DNA of 8,931 bases from Syntrophaceae bacterium (lineage in GTDB: Bacteria; Desulfobacterota; Syntrophia; Syntrophales; UBA2210). The notes below the pieces were generated by a model. The model searched no databases. It saw only the letters and a list, made by a program, of their open reading frames with translations, and was not told the origin of the DNA. The stretch lies in the NCBI GenBank assembly GCA_030619435.1, contig JAUXBI010000056.1, positions 1 to 8,931 on the forward strand, read 5' to 3'. Positions 1 through 7,024 of this stretch are shown here, in pieces (the stretch's first letter is position 1; the number at the start of each line of letters is the position of its first letter). The position numbers and the translations under genes were made by a program.

Positions 1-102
1 AAACGCCACCGGATCTTTTGTGATTTCTGGAATCTTCCCAGAAATACACCCGGAAATCATAAAGAAAATAAACCAAATTAGAATAATATTCTTTTTATTC
101 AC
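1..102 (-). CDS. Lipoprotein, N-terminal fragment (cut by window edge)
   Basis: The first 34 codons of a gene continue past the left edge. It starts at a GTG (100-102) that overlaps the stop codon of the upstream TPR gene by 8 bases, so translation is probably coupled. The N-terminus has a basic stretch (MNKKN), a hydrophobic core rich in Ile and Phe, and a lipobox ISGC with the acceptor cysteine at residue 19, followed by polar sequence (SGKIPEITKDPVAF). This is a good type II signal peptide for a lipidated envelope protein. The part that would identify the family is missing. In Pseudomonas the gene after the LbcA TPR lipoprotein is lolB, the outer-membrane lipoprotein receptor, and in other didermic lineages a DUF4292 lipoprotein sits near ispE. 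A LolB-like role is therefore reasonable, but it is inferred from position only. The ribosome binding site is weak. Confidence 0.7.
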   Translation of the reverse strand, partial: MNKKNIILIWFIFFMISGCISGKIPEITKDPVAF

Positions 103-1816
103 TGGGTACCCGTATGTTTCTTATCTTTTCTTTCAGGTCATTGTTCCCCGGGTTAAAGTCTAGCGCCCGTTTATATGCCTTCAGCGCCTTTTCCATCTGA
201 CCGTCCTTTTTATAGGCATCGCCAAGATGACCTGCAATTACAGGCTCTTCGGGTAAAAGATCCCACGCCTTTTTCAGATAATCTATCGCCAGCTTTACCC
301 TGTTCTGCTTAAAGTAGACCCAGCCAAGACTATCCATAATATAACCGCTATCCGGTTTCAGACGAAGGGCTTTTTTGATCAGTTTTTCGGCCTCATCAAG
401 CCTGATGCCTCTCTCCGCATAACTGTAACCAATGAAGTTAATCGCATTAGCATTACCCGGATCAAGTTTGAGCACGGCCTTCATTTCTCTTACACTTTCC
501 TGATGTTTGTTTTCTTTGCCATACATAACGCCCAACTTGTAGTGCAAATCTATATCCTGTGGCGAGAAGGAAAGAGCTTTTTTTAAGACATCTTCTGCAT
601 CCCCAAGCCTGTTTTCTTCCTCGTAAAGAGCGGTAAGAAATCTGTAGAATTCAAGGTCTTTACTGCTCTTTTCTACCTCTTTTCTGATTAATTCTATTGC
701 TTTCCCGGTATGACCTTCTTTCTTCAGGATAAATCCCATCCTGATGCGGGATGTTGTGTACAGCTCCGATTCTTCAGGTATAGTCTCAAGTTCTTTCATT
801 GCATCTGCGTATTGTTCTTTCTTTTCATACGCGCCAGCGAGAAAATAGATAGCCCTGCAATTATCGGGGCGTGATTCAAGTACGGTAAAAAATTCCCCAA
901 TGGCCCTGTCATATTCTTCACCACCGAAAAAATATGCAAGCCCTAATGAAAAATGCACATCGGCAAGAGAATTATCCAGTTTCAATATCTTCTCGAATTC
1001 TTCGGCGGCAGCATCATATCTTTTTAATTTTAGGAGGGTCTTCCCCAGCTCAAATCTTATCTTGATATCGGTAGGATTATTCTGGAGAAAATCCATGTAA
1101 ATCTCCACAGCCCTCTCACCCTTATCCTGAGACCTGTACAGCAAACCCAGGTCTAGTAACGCCGGTCTGAATGCCGGCTTGATATCCAGGGTTTTATGAA
1201 GCCATGTCTCAGTTTCATCGTATCTCTCCACCGCGACATATATCTTAGCAAGATAGTAACTGCCCATCAGATTGCAGGGATCAATCCTAAGAAGGTGGCT
1301 AAGCACATCTATTGCACTATTATAATCCTTATTTTCACGGTAGAGCAGACCGAGAAAGAGATATGCCTCTAGTTTTTCAGGATCTATTTCGACAACCTTT
1401 TTGTATTCATTTATAGCAGCTTCGTATTCTTCGAGATTGTCGTACAGGCTACCCAGCAGAATATGGGAATCGACATACTCAGGGTCGCATGTGACAGATT
1501 CTTCCAGTAAGCTGATCGCTGTATTCATTTCTCCTTTTTTTATGTAGAGCATGGCAAGTTCATTCATGAGATAGGAAGATTCAGGATCAAACCGCAGGGC
1601 ACTCTTATATTCGCCAATGGCCCTGTCAATCTCTCCACCAAGTGCAAATAGCACCCCCAGAGAGTAGTGGTAATACCCATTTGTCAGAATGTCCCCCACT
1701 CGTTCCTGTGGGCCGGCTTGTCTCTCATACGGGGGATATACACATGCTGTGATAACAGAGAAAAGAACGATAATGATTATAATAGAGATACTTCTTATGT
1801 CGTTTGCGATTTTCAT
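95..1816 (-). CDS. TPR-repeat lipoprotein, LbcA-like (possible CtpA adaptor)
   Basis: This 573-residue protein is almost entirely tetratricopeptide repeats. The N-terminus has a long Ile-rich hydrophobic segment (residues 9-22) ending in a lipobox-like ITAC with Cys25, so it is probably anchored in the outer membrane by lipid. About 15 TPR units of roughly 34 residues run from about residue 48 to 565, with typical LGxxY, A-I and DP positions. The C-terminal repeats carry NAINFIGYSYAERG, MDSLGWVYFKQ and AGHLGDAY. This pattern is what I remember of proteobacterial LbcA-type proteins (NALGYTLAD, DSMGWVLYR, AAHLGEVLW). LbcA in Pseudomonas aeruginosa is a TPR lipoprotein of similar size that binds and activates the CtpA protease, and ctpA lies two genes upstream here. 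The lipoprotein and TPR assignments come from the sequence; the adaptor role is inferred. The ATG start has only a weak ribosome binding site, and a 13-codon reading frame ends just before it. Confidence 0.88.
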   Translation of the reverse strand: MKIANDIRSISIIIIIVLFSVITACVYPPYERQAGPQERVGDILTNGYYHYSLGVLFALGGEIDRAIGEYKSALRFDPESSYLMNELAMLYIKKGEMNTAISLLEESVTCDPEYVDSHILLGSLYDNLEEYEAAINEYKKVVEIDPEKLEAYLFLGLLYRENKDYNSAIDVLSHLLRIDPCNLMGSYYLAKIYVAVERYDETETWLHKTLDIKPAFRPALLDLGLLYRSQDKGERAVEIYMDFLQNNPTDIKIRFELGKTLLKLKRYDAAAEEFEKILKLDNSLADVHFSLGLAYFFGGEEYDRAIGEFFTVLESRPDNCRAIYFLAGAYEKKEQYADAMKELETIPEESELYTTSRIRMGFILKKEGHTGKAIELIRKEVEKSSKDLEFYRFLTALYEEENRLGDAEDVLKKALSFSPQDIDLHYKLGVMYGKENKHQESVREMKAVLKLDPGNANAINFIGYSYAERGIRLDEAEKLIKKALRLKPDSGYIMDSLGWVYFKQNRVKLAIDYLKKAWDLLPEEPVIAGHLGDAYKKDGQMEKALKAYKRALDFNPGNNDLKEKIRNIRVPSE

Positions 1817-1819
1817 ATC

Positions 1820-1861
1820 TTATTTTTGATACAGTCGTAAAAGTCCTTTCTTTGCAAACAT
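1820..1861 (-). other. Possible 13-codon leader ORF before the TPR gene
   Basis: The gap between the YibQ-like and TPR genes contains a short frame, MFAKKGLLRLYQK. An AAGGG that overlaps the YibQ stop codon lies 5 bases upstream of its ATG. It ends with TAA, three bases before, and in the same frame as, the ATG of the TPR gene. The TPR gene has no strong ribosome binding site of its own, so re-initiation from this frame is conceivable. A frame this short can easily arise by chance. Confidence 0.25.
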
Positions 1862-1869
1862 CCTAACCC

Positions 1870-2826
1870 TTACTGGATCAGATCGGATAATGGCACAATG
1901 CGTATCTTCCTGTTCCGGAAAATGGGCAGTGCTTTTTTAATTGCCTGTATTGTGCTTTCATGAGGATGTCCAATAATTACAATGGTGTTCCACTCATTAT
2001 GTTTTTCGGCAATACGATTTAATATATCAAGCGTCTCTTCAAAATCACAGTTATTATCAAGAAATATATCTCTTCCAACATGCCGCAGTCCTATTTTCCT
2101 CGCAACCTGTATTCCCTTTGAGTTTTTCGTCGTCAAGCTGTCCAGGAAAAAAAGCCCCTTTTTCTTTAGTTGATCCAGGACTATTTCTACCTTCTCTTCA
2201 TCCTCCATAAATTTAGACCCCATATGATTATTAGCACCCGATATATAGGGAATATCCATGATATTTTCTTCCAGTTGATCTACTATCTCACCCCTGTTCA
2301 TCTGTAAAAAAAGCGCTCCGCTACCCGGACACTTCTCGGGATAATCATGTGGTTCCATAGGCAGGTGCAGGATCACCTCTCTTCCCGCCTTGTTTGCCCT
2401 CTCGGCAACCAGTACAGAATAGGAAAGATGCGGAAGAACGGAGATCGTTATGGGTGCAACTATTTGAAGGATTTCATCCAGAATCAGCAAATCATATCCC
2501 ATATCGTCAATAACAATGGCTACTCTGTTTTCCGTTCCGGGTATAGTTTTCCTGTCCACCTGCCCTGTGTTCTTGTGTTTTACTGGTTCTCTGGATTTTG
2601 CGCTTTCATGTTCCGTGCTATTCTTTGCAACAACTTTTTTAACCGAAACTTCCCTGTGTGGAGCCTGTGCGGATTCAATGCATACCCAGCGATACAGCGA
2701 ATATCCCGTGAATACCACGGCGGCAAACAGAACAAACATGTATATCCAGCTTGCAAGAGATCTTCCCTTCGCATAAGTAACCCTTCTCTTTGACTTTTTT
2801 TTTGAATAGATTGTCTTGTTTTTCAC
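1870..2826 (-). CDS. Divergent polysaccharide deacetylase, YibQ family
   Basis: This 318-residue membrane-anchored protein belongs to the divergent polysaccharide deacetylase family (Polysacc_deac_2, formerly DUF610; E. coli YibQ). A very basic N-terminus (KKKSKRR) is followed by one transmembrane segment (about 25-45) and a polar linker to about residue 99. The domain then starts with VAIVIDDMGYD (102-112). Family motifs follow in order: ISVLPHL (128-134), ILHLPMEP (152-159), NNHMGSKF (199-206), LDS (228-230) and GHPH (286-289). The Asp and His residues are placed as in metal-dependent deacetylases of the NodB-like fold, but activity has rarely been shown in this branch. The domain should face the periplasm and act on peptidoglycan or another envelope glycan. 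In many proteobacteria the gene neighbours envC and ctpA; here ctpA is directly upstream with a 57-base gap. The start is GTG without a clear ribosome binding site. An in-frame stop lies 11 codons before the preceding candidate codon, and no better start lies between. Confidence 0.9.
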   Translation of the reverse strand: MKNKTIYSKKKSKRRVTYAKGRSLASWIYMFVLFAAVVFTGYSLYRWVCIESAQAPHREVSVKKVVAKNSTEHESAKSREPVKHKNTGQVDRKTIPGTENRVAIVIDDMGYDLLILDEILQIVAPITISVLPHLSYSVLVAERANKAGREVILHLPMEPHDYPEKCPGSGALFLQMNRGEIVDQLEENIMDIPYISGANNHMGSKFMEDEEKVEIVLDQLKKKGLFFLDSLTTKNSKGIQVARKIGLRHVGRDIFLDNNCDFEETLDILNRIAEKHNEWNTIVIIGHPHESTIQAIKKALPIFRNRKIRIVPLSDLIQ

Positions 2827-2883
2827 TATAATATCATACGGACATCCGATAAATTGCGCTCAACTCTCCAACTTCAGGCATCT

Positions 2884-4176
2884 TCATATCTCTTTGAAAA
2901 TATCCCAATTCCTCAAAAGGTCTATCGCGTTTTTTAGCTGATTGTCTTTCTTGAGATTTTCTATCTCTTTGCCGGCTTCTCCGTCCCCTTCTTCCTCTTC
3001 TTCTTTCTCACCCTTTATGTGTCCCTTCAGATCCTTTTCTCTGATCTGCCTGGACCCGTCTTTATCAGTGGTGGCAGGTTTTGTATATTCAACAGCAATG
3101 TCAGGAACAATCCCCCTGGCCTGAATGGATTCCCCTGCAGGCGTATAATACTTTGCGATTGTCAGCTTGAGCGCCGAACCATCCTTCAGGGGAACAATGG
3201 TCTGTACCGATCCCTTTCCAAAGGTCTGACTGCCCAACAGTATAGCCCTTTTGTTGTCGTGAAGCGCTCCTGATACAATCTCCGCCGCGCTGGCGGTTCC
3301 GCCGTTGATCAGGATAATTACAGGACATTTGGGTTCACATCCATCATCTCTGGCTGTGTATATATGCTCGCTGTCTTTTGTTCTTCCCTTTGAAGACACG
3401 ATCACTCCGGATTTGAGAAACATATCCGATACTTTTACCGACTGGCCCAAAAGTCCACCTGGATTATTCCTCAAGTCCAGGACAAGTCCCTTTAAATGTA
3501 CATCCCCGGCATTTATCTCTTTAAGAGCTTTATCAAGTTCATCCGCAGTTGTTTCCTGGAAATTTGAAATCCTGATGTAACCTATATCTTCATAATATGT
3601 CCTGTGCTTTACACTCTTTATTTCTATAATGTCTCTTACTATGTCAAAATCTATTGGATCATCTTCATCCTCACGAACGATTGTTATAGTTACTTTCGTT
3701 CCCTTCTTACCACGGAGTTTGTGCACCGCGTCCATTATCGTGAAATCCTTTACTGTCTCGCCGTCTATTTTGATTATCTTGTCACCCGCCTTGACACCGG
3801 CTATAAATGCCGGCTTGTCCTCTATGGGAGCAACCACTATTATCATATCATCCTGCATAGTTATGACAATACCCAAGCCACTGAAGGTCCCTTTTGTATC
3901 AATCTTAAGATCATTGTACTGTTCAGCGGTCATAAAAACACTGTGAGGATCCAGTGATTTTATCATTCCATTTATGGCCCCATGAATAACAACCTTTGGA
4001 TCAATCTCCTCCACATAGTTCTTTTCCACCATATTAAGCACTTCGTTGAACAGCTTCAGATTCTTGTAAGTTTCATTATCTGTCGCAAAGGCGGCACTGT
4101 GTCCCATTAATAAGGTTAATATGATAAGAACCGGGAGTAACAAGAGAGAAATATTCCATTTTTTATTGAAATTCAT
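2884..4176 (-). CDS. ctpA: Carboxy-terminal processing protease CtpA (S41 family)
   Basis: This is a periplasmic serine protease of peptidase family S41A, which trims or degrades envelope proteins from their C-termini. From the chosen ATG it has 430 residues. A signal peptide or anchor spans 1-31 (AFA before TDNE), followed by an N-terminal helical region. A PDZ domain lies at about 96-166 (GLGIVI, AGDKIIKIDG). The protease core carries GYIRISNF, LRNNPGGLL, the catalytic Ser296 in GGTASAAEI and Lys321/Gln325 in FGKGSVQ, so the Ser-Lys-Gln set is complete. Near the C-terminus is a strongly acidic run (KGEKEEEEEGDGE) before a last helix. A longer reading with a TTG at 4194 is possible, but that TTG overlaps the GGAGG ribosome binding site (4188-4192), so the ATG at 4174-4176 is preferred. 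The S41 family in Pseudomonas uses CtpA with the TPR lipoprotein LbcA to degrade peptidoglycan hydrolases; an LbcA-like gene lies two genes downstream. Confidence 0.95.
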   Translation of the reverse strand: MNFNKKWNISLLLLPVLIILTLLMGHSAAFATDNETYKNLKLFNEVLNMVEKNYVEEIDPKVVIHGAINGMIKSLDPHSVFMTAEQYNDLKIDTKGTFSGLGIVITMQDDMIIVVAPIEDKPAFIAGVKAGDKIIKIDGETVKDFTIMDAVHKLRGKKGTKVTITIVREDEDDPIDFDIVRDIIEIKSVKHRTYYEDIGYIRISNFQETTADELDKALKEINAGDVHLKGLVLDLRNNPGGLLGQSVKVSDMFLKSGVIVSSKGRTKDSEHIYTARDDGCEPKCPVIILINGGTASAAEIVSGALHDNKRAILLGSQTFGKGSVQTIVPLKDGSALKLTIAKYYTPAGESIQARGIVPDIAVEYTKPATTDKDGSRQIREKDLKGHIKGEKEEEEEGDGEAGKEIENLKKDNQLKNAIDLLRNWDIFKEI

Positions 4177-4187
4177 CTTTATATAAA

Positions 4188-4192
4188 CCTCC
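4188..4192 (-). promoter_or_regulatory. Ribosome binding site of ctpA
   Basis: GGAGG on the minus strand lies 11 bases before the ATG at 4174-4176. It overlaps the upstream in-frame TTG, which rules out the longer reading and sets the start of ctpA. Confidence 0.75.
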
Positions 4193-4219
4193 AATGTATT
4201 ATACGCGTAATCAGTAACC

Positions 4220-5197
4220 TTAGATTATCAACCTTCGCACCACTTCTTTTTCTGCGGGTAATATATCAACATGACTGACAACACTTCCCTTGCAGCATTC
4301 CGCAAGGGTTTTCATATCACCGGGCGCATCACTGTAGAAAACACATATACCGGCCGCTAATTGCAGATCTTTTTTTTCACATCCATAAGGCACCAGAACA
4401 GTGGGACCGGGGAAATTCCTGACCCTGATTACAATGTCCCGATCTTGTGACAGTTTCTCGATAACCGCATTCTCCATCTCTTTCCGACCTATGATTATCT
4501 TTGTTTTATCATTCAAACGCAAGTGCCTTCCAACCTTGAGGAGTTCTATGTCTCTGATCTCCAGGCAGCTATCGTGCGCGAAGAGGTCTCTCAGTCTCTT
4601 TGCAAATCCAGGATCTGTAAGAAGACATCCTCCGGCCGGTTTCGCGTAACCTGTCAGCTGGTATCTATCAGCCAGCTCAATCTGACGTTTCCTACTCCTT
4701 CCCTGGATGTCCAGCAGTTTCCGCCTGTCGATCTTACCTTCCATTTCAGGTCTCGTCTCCGGCAAAAGTCCGGCGCTCAGTGGCCGAACAATGTATTCCT
4801 GATAATCCGACCTCTTTGCCACAATATGGAGAGATTGTTTTCCCTGAGACATTGGGCGCTGCCCCAGTACCTCACCGGTAAAGATAAAATCGGCGTTTTC
4901 CGATTCCATTTTCTCCCCGGCTTTCTTGAGCATCAGTATGTGACAGTCTATGCAAGGGTTCATATTTCTGCCATACCCATACCTCGGCGCCCTGAGCATA
5001 ACGAGGTGCTCCCTCGTAATGTCCACTACGACCAGGGGAATGCCCATTTCTTTACATGCTTCCAATGCCCTGTCGGCACTAAAAAAAGGTGTTTCAAAAG
5101 CAACACCTTGAACTTCAATCCCCTGTTCCTGCACAATCTTTACAGCAAGCATGCTGTCAAGACCGCCTGATATTAGAGCAATCCCCTTTACCTTCAA
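4220..5197 (-). CDS. ThiI/MnmA-like PP-loop enzyme with NFACT-type RNA-binding domain
   Basis: This 325-residue cytoplasmic protein has an N-terminal adenine-nucleotide alpha-hydrolase (PP-loop ATP pyrophosphatase) fold. The PP-loop SGGLDS is at residues 10-15, immediately after the start. A CIDC pair (Cys82, Cys85) lies in NPCIDCHILML, TGEVLGQRPMSQ is at 107-118, and a conserved-looking AGGCLLTDPGF contains Cys191. The C-terminal third (about 215-325: LLKVGRHLRL, IIIGRKEMENA, PGPTVLVPY) resembles the NFACT-R_2 domain found in this group. Such proteins are usually annotated as tRNA thiouridine synthases or 2-thiouridylases, activating a tRNA base with ATP before sulfur transfer. The exact tRNA position is not known to me, and the separate rhodanese domain of some ThiI proteins is absent. 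The start is TTG (5195-5197), overlapping the upstream stop as TTGA with AAGG just before it. No better start exists because the PP-loop is so close. Confidence 0.85.
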   Translation of the reverse strand: MKVKGIALISGGLDSMLAVKIVQEQGIEVQGVAFETPFFSADRALEACKEMGIPLVVVDITREHLVMLRAPRYGYGRNMNPCIDCHILMLKKAGEKMESENADFIFTGEVLGQRPMSQGKQSLHIVAKRSDYQEYIVRPLSAGLLPETRPEMEGKIDRRKLLDIQGRSRKRQIELADRYQLTGYAKPAGGCLLTDPGFAKRLRDLFAHDSCLEIRDIELLKVGRHLRLNDKTKIIIGRKEMENAVIEKLSQDRDIVIRVRNFPGPTVLVPYGCEKKDLQLAAGICVFYSDAPGDMKTLAECCKGSVVSHVDILPAEKEVVRRLII

Positions 5198-6837
5198 TAC
5201 CTTACCAGCGTCACTTTATATTCTTTATTAAGTAGTCCACAGATCTCTTTGTCGACATCATAATCTACCAGATACAATATCTCGTCACCTCCCAGCCGCA
5301 AGGCGGGAAGGGATATATTGCCGCTTTCTTTTCCGTTACGTCCTGAAAGTGGGAACTTAAAGTCGTTGCTCAAACAGGGGATTTTCATGACACGCATAAT
5401 ATTCTCAATGACCTCTTTTCGGCTCTCCCCCTCCGGTATGAAGATAACCCTGTCACCTCTCTTTTGCAGAATATTCATGACATGATCCGGAACACTGCTT
5501 GAGGTAATAATTATGCGCCCACTTTTAATATTCAGCAACAGGTCTGCTTTTATAGACAGAGTGAGTCCGTTTCCGATTAATATATTAATCCCGGAATCTT
5601 TCACCGGAGAATATCCCAACATCTCAAGCAACGAATTAACCAGTTCCATACCGCTGCCAGAATCCAGAACCTGCATAGGAGAAGACTGATATATCTTCTC
5701 ATCGGCCGCTATGCCAAGACCATCCATTATTTCAATGATCTCAAGACCATTTCTCTGGGTATAATCCTTTACAGGAAGCGGCACTAACTGAGAAGATTTA
5801 CTTACAAAATTAAATGCATAATCGCCTGTCCCCCTGAACCGCAGTTTCTTCGACACAATCCATTCGGCAAAAACCTTTACTACGGGAGTATTGCCAACCT
5901 CTTCGTACCGGTTGATCTTTTTGATCTCATATACTCCGGTAGCATCTATTACCCTCTCCAGTATAGAGGATATCCCTTCACCTTTTTGCACACTGATTAC
6001 GCGGTAATTTTCCCACGTTGATTCTATAATGCTTCTCAAGTCCCCAGGTATCCGGTTCGACAGATCCAGCAGGATTATATTGCCATCATTTATCTCTACA
6101 ACAGGAACTCTGGAGCAATCGATCTTCACTTCACCGGAAGGAGGCACCGGAATACAGTAACTCCCTTCTGTTATTACCACGCCATACATCCTGTTTATGA
6201 TATGACTTACAACAGACAGTATCTTATATTCGGGTATAGTAACATCCTTGCTTTGAAAAGATGACCGGACCATCTCGCGAATTGTACGAGGAAGGAACAG
6301 GGTCTGCCCGGGATATATCCTGTCTAAATTTCTAACCCTCGGGTTAAGGCGCTTTACGAGCCCTAATATTCTATAGATTTCCCCGCGAGAACCTCCGAAT
6401 TTTCTGTATACAATATCCGAGACACTGTCTCCCCTTTTTACAACATATTTCAGGATAACTTTTTCCTTTTTTTCATCGGAAAGCATATCGGGAGATGGAT
6501 GCGCTACACCAACTGCTTCTGAAGATCTTTTTCTGGGAAAGAGTAACTTCTGCCCGGGATATATAGCATTCATATCCTTCAGTTCAGGGTTAACGCGCTT
6601 TACGAGTTTCAGTATCCTGTAAGCCTCTTTCTCTGAAACATCATATTTCTTCCGGATTATGTCAAGCAGCCATTCATCCTTTTTCACAACGTAGGTATCG
6701 GTCTGGTGCCTGGAGACACCCACCCTCTTGAATGAAATATAGGCAGTATCTTCTCTGGAAAATACAGCGGGTGGATAAGTCAAAATAAGAAAAAATATGA
6801 CGACGAGGAAACAGCCCTGTAGATTCCGTCTGTTCAT
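5194..6837 (-). CDS. Exported protein with two LysM domains and unknown C-terminal region
   Basis: This 547-residue exported protein is the first gene of the operon. A signal peptide (about 1-27, cleavage near VFS) is followed by two LysM peptidoglycan-binding domains at about 49-102 and 130-184. The two are near duplicates (YVVKKDEW...YPGQKLLFPR and YVVKRGDS...YPGQTLFLPR), and each is longer than a standard 44-residue LysM because of an inserted helix ending in VKRxNP. Residues 190-547 form a mixed alpha/beta region that I do not recognise. It shows none of the M23, NlpC/P60, amidase or transglycosylase motifs, so it is not obviously a hydrolase. The protein probably sits in the periplasm bound to peptidoglycan. 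The ATG start is well supported by AAGGAG 7 bases upstream and a promoter just before it. An LQGC near the N-terminus is not a lipobox because the hydrophobic core follows it. The stop overlaps the start of the PP-loop gene. Confidence 0.88.
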   Translation of the reverse strand: MNRRNLQGCFLVVIFFLILTYPPAVFSREDTAYISFKRVGVSRHQTDTYVVKKDEWLLDIIRKKYDVSEKEAYRILKLVKRVNPELKDMNAIYPGQKLLFPRKRSSEAVGVAHPSPDMLSDEKKEKVILKYVVKRGDSVSDIVYRKFGGSRGEIYRILGLVKRLNPRVRNLDRIYPGQTLFLPRTIREMVRSSFQSKDVTIPEYKILSVVSHIINRMYGVVITEGSYCIPVPPSGEVKIDCSRVPVVEINDGNIILLDLSNRIPGDLRSIIESTWENYRVISVQKGEGISSILERVIDATGVYEIKKINRYEEVGNTPVVKVFAEWIVSKKLRFRGTGDYAFNFVSKSSQLVPLPVKDYTQRNGLEIIEIMDGLGIAADEKIYQSSPMQVLDSGSGMELVNSLLEMLGYSPVKDSGINILIGNGLTLSIKADLLLNIKSGRIIITSSSVPDHVMNILQKRGDRVIFIPEGESRKEVIENIMRVMKIPCLSNDFKFPLSGRNGKESGNISLPALRLGGDEILYLVDYDVDKEICGLLNKEYKVTLVRY

Positions 6838-6844
6838 TGGAATT

Positions 6845-6850
6845 CTCCTT
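6845..6850 (-). promoter_or_regulatory. Ribosome binding site of the LysM gene
   Basis: AAGGAG on the minus strand lies 7 bases before the ATG at 6835-6837. It sits just downstream of the predicted transcription start of the operon promoter. Confidence 0.75.
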
Positions 6851-6864
6851 CAGATATGGCAGTT

Positions 6865-6893
6865 TTTATATATGCATAACACCCAAAAGTCAA
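6865..6893 (-). promoter_or_regulatory. Sigma70-type promoter of the six-gene envelope operon
   Basis: On the minus strand a -35 box TTGACT (6888-6893) and a -10 box TATAAA (6865-6870) are separated by exactly 17 bases. Each box matches the consensus at five of six positions. Transcription would start near 6858, leaving a leader of about 20 bases that contains the ribosome binding site of the LysM gene. No other comparably good promoter was seen upstream of the operon. Confidence 0.65.
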
Positions 6894-6936
6894 ATCGGGA
6901 AATGCACGAGAGAGCCTTCAAGCCCGGGGTCTTAAT

Positions 6937-6963
6937 TTGACACTCTCCACAACTTCATATAAA
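6937..6963 (+). promoter_or_regulatory. Probable promoter of the MBL-fold hydrolase gene
   Basis: A perfect -35 box TTGACA (6937-6942) is followed by TATAAA (6958-6963). The spacer is 15 bases, shorter than the ideal 17. At the ideal spacing the hexamer is TAAACA (6960-6965), a poorer match. Either way transcription would run into the hydrolase gene with a leader of about 55 bases. The -35 box lies 43 bases from the divergent operon's -35 box, so a regulator bound between could affect both. Confidence 0.45.
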
Positions 6964-7014
6964 CAGGTATCCTGTTGCACCTGCCATAATAGATCTATCC
7001 GAACTCAAAAATAC

Positions 7015-7018
7015 GGAG
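7015..7018 (+). promoter_or_regulatory. Ribosome binding site deciding the MBL gene start
   Basis: GGAG (7015-7018) directly abuts an ATG at 7019 but lies 6 bases before the in-frame ATG at 7025. The second spacing is the functional one, so the protein is taken to start at 7025, two codons in. Confidence 0.6.
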
Positions 7019-7024
7019 ATGACA

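Noticed and set aside
3604..3957. Plus-strand open frame opposite ctpA
   Set aside because: It lies antisense to a well-supported protease gene, has no family resemblance and has no ribosome binding site; it is a shadow of the ctpA codons.
4177..4194. Longer CtpA reading starting at TTG 4192-4194
   Set aside because: The TTG overlaps the GGAGG ribosome binding site that serves the ATG six codons downstream.
4198..4203. Perfect TATAAT on the minus strand before ctpA
   Set aside because: The hexamer at the proper distance upstream is not a -35 box (TTGATA is 22 bases away). Transcription would also start within the ribosome binding site.
4523..5170. Long plus-strand open frame opposite the PP-loop gene
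   Set aside because: Although 215 codons long, it is antisense to a gene with clear PP-loop motifs and its translation resembles no family I know.
6811..6813. LQGC near the N-terminus of the LysM protein as a lipobox
   Set aside because: The cysteine is residue 9 and the hydrophobic core comes after it, so lipidation there is not plausible; a normal signal peptide fits better.
7019..7024. First ATG (7019) as the start of the MBL hydrolase
   Set aside because: It directly abuts GGAG with no spacer; the in-frame ATG at 7025 has a working spacing of 6 bases.
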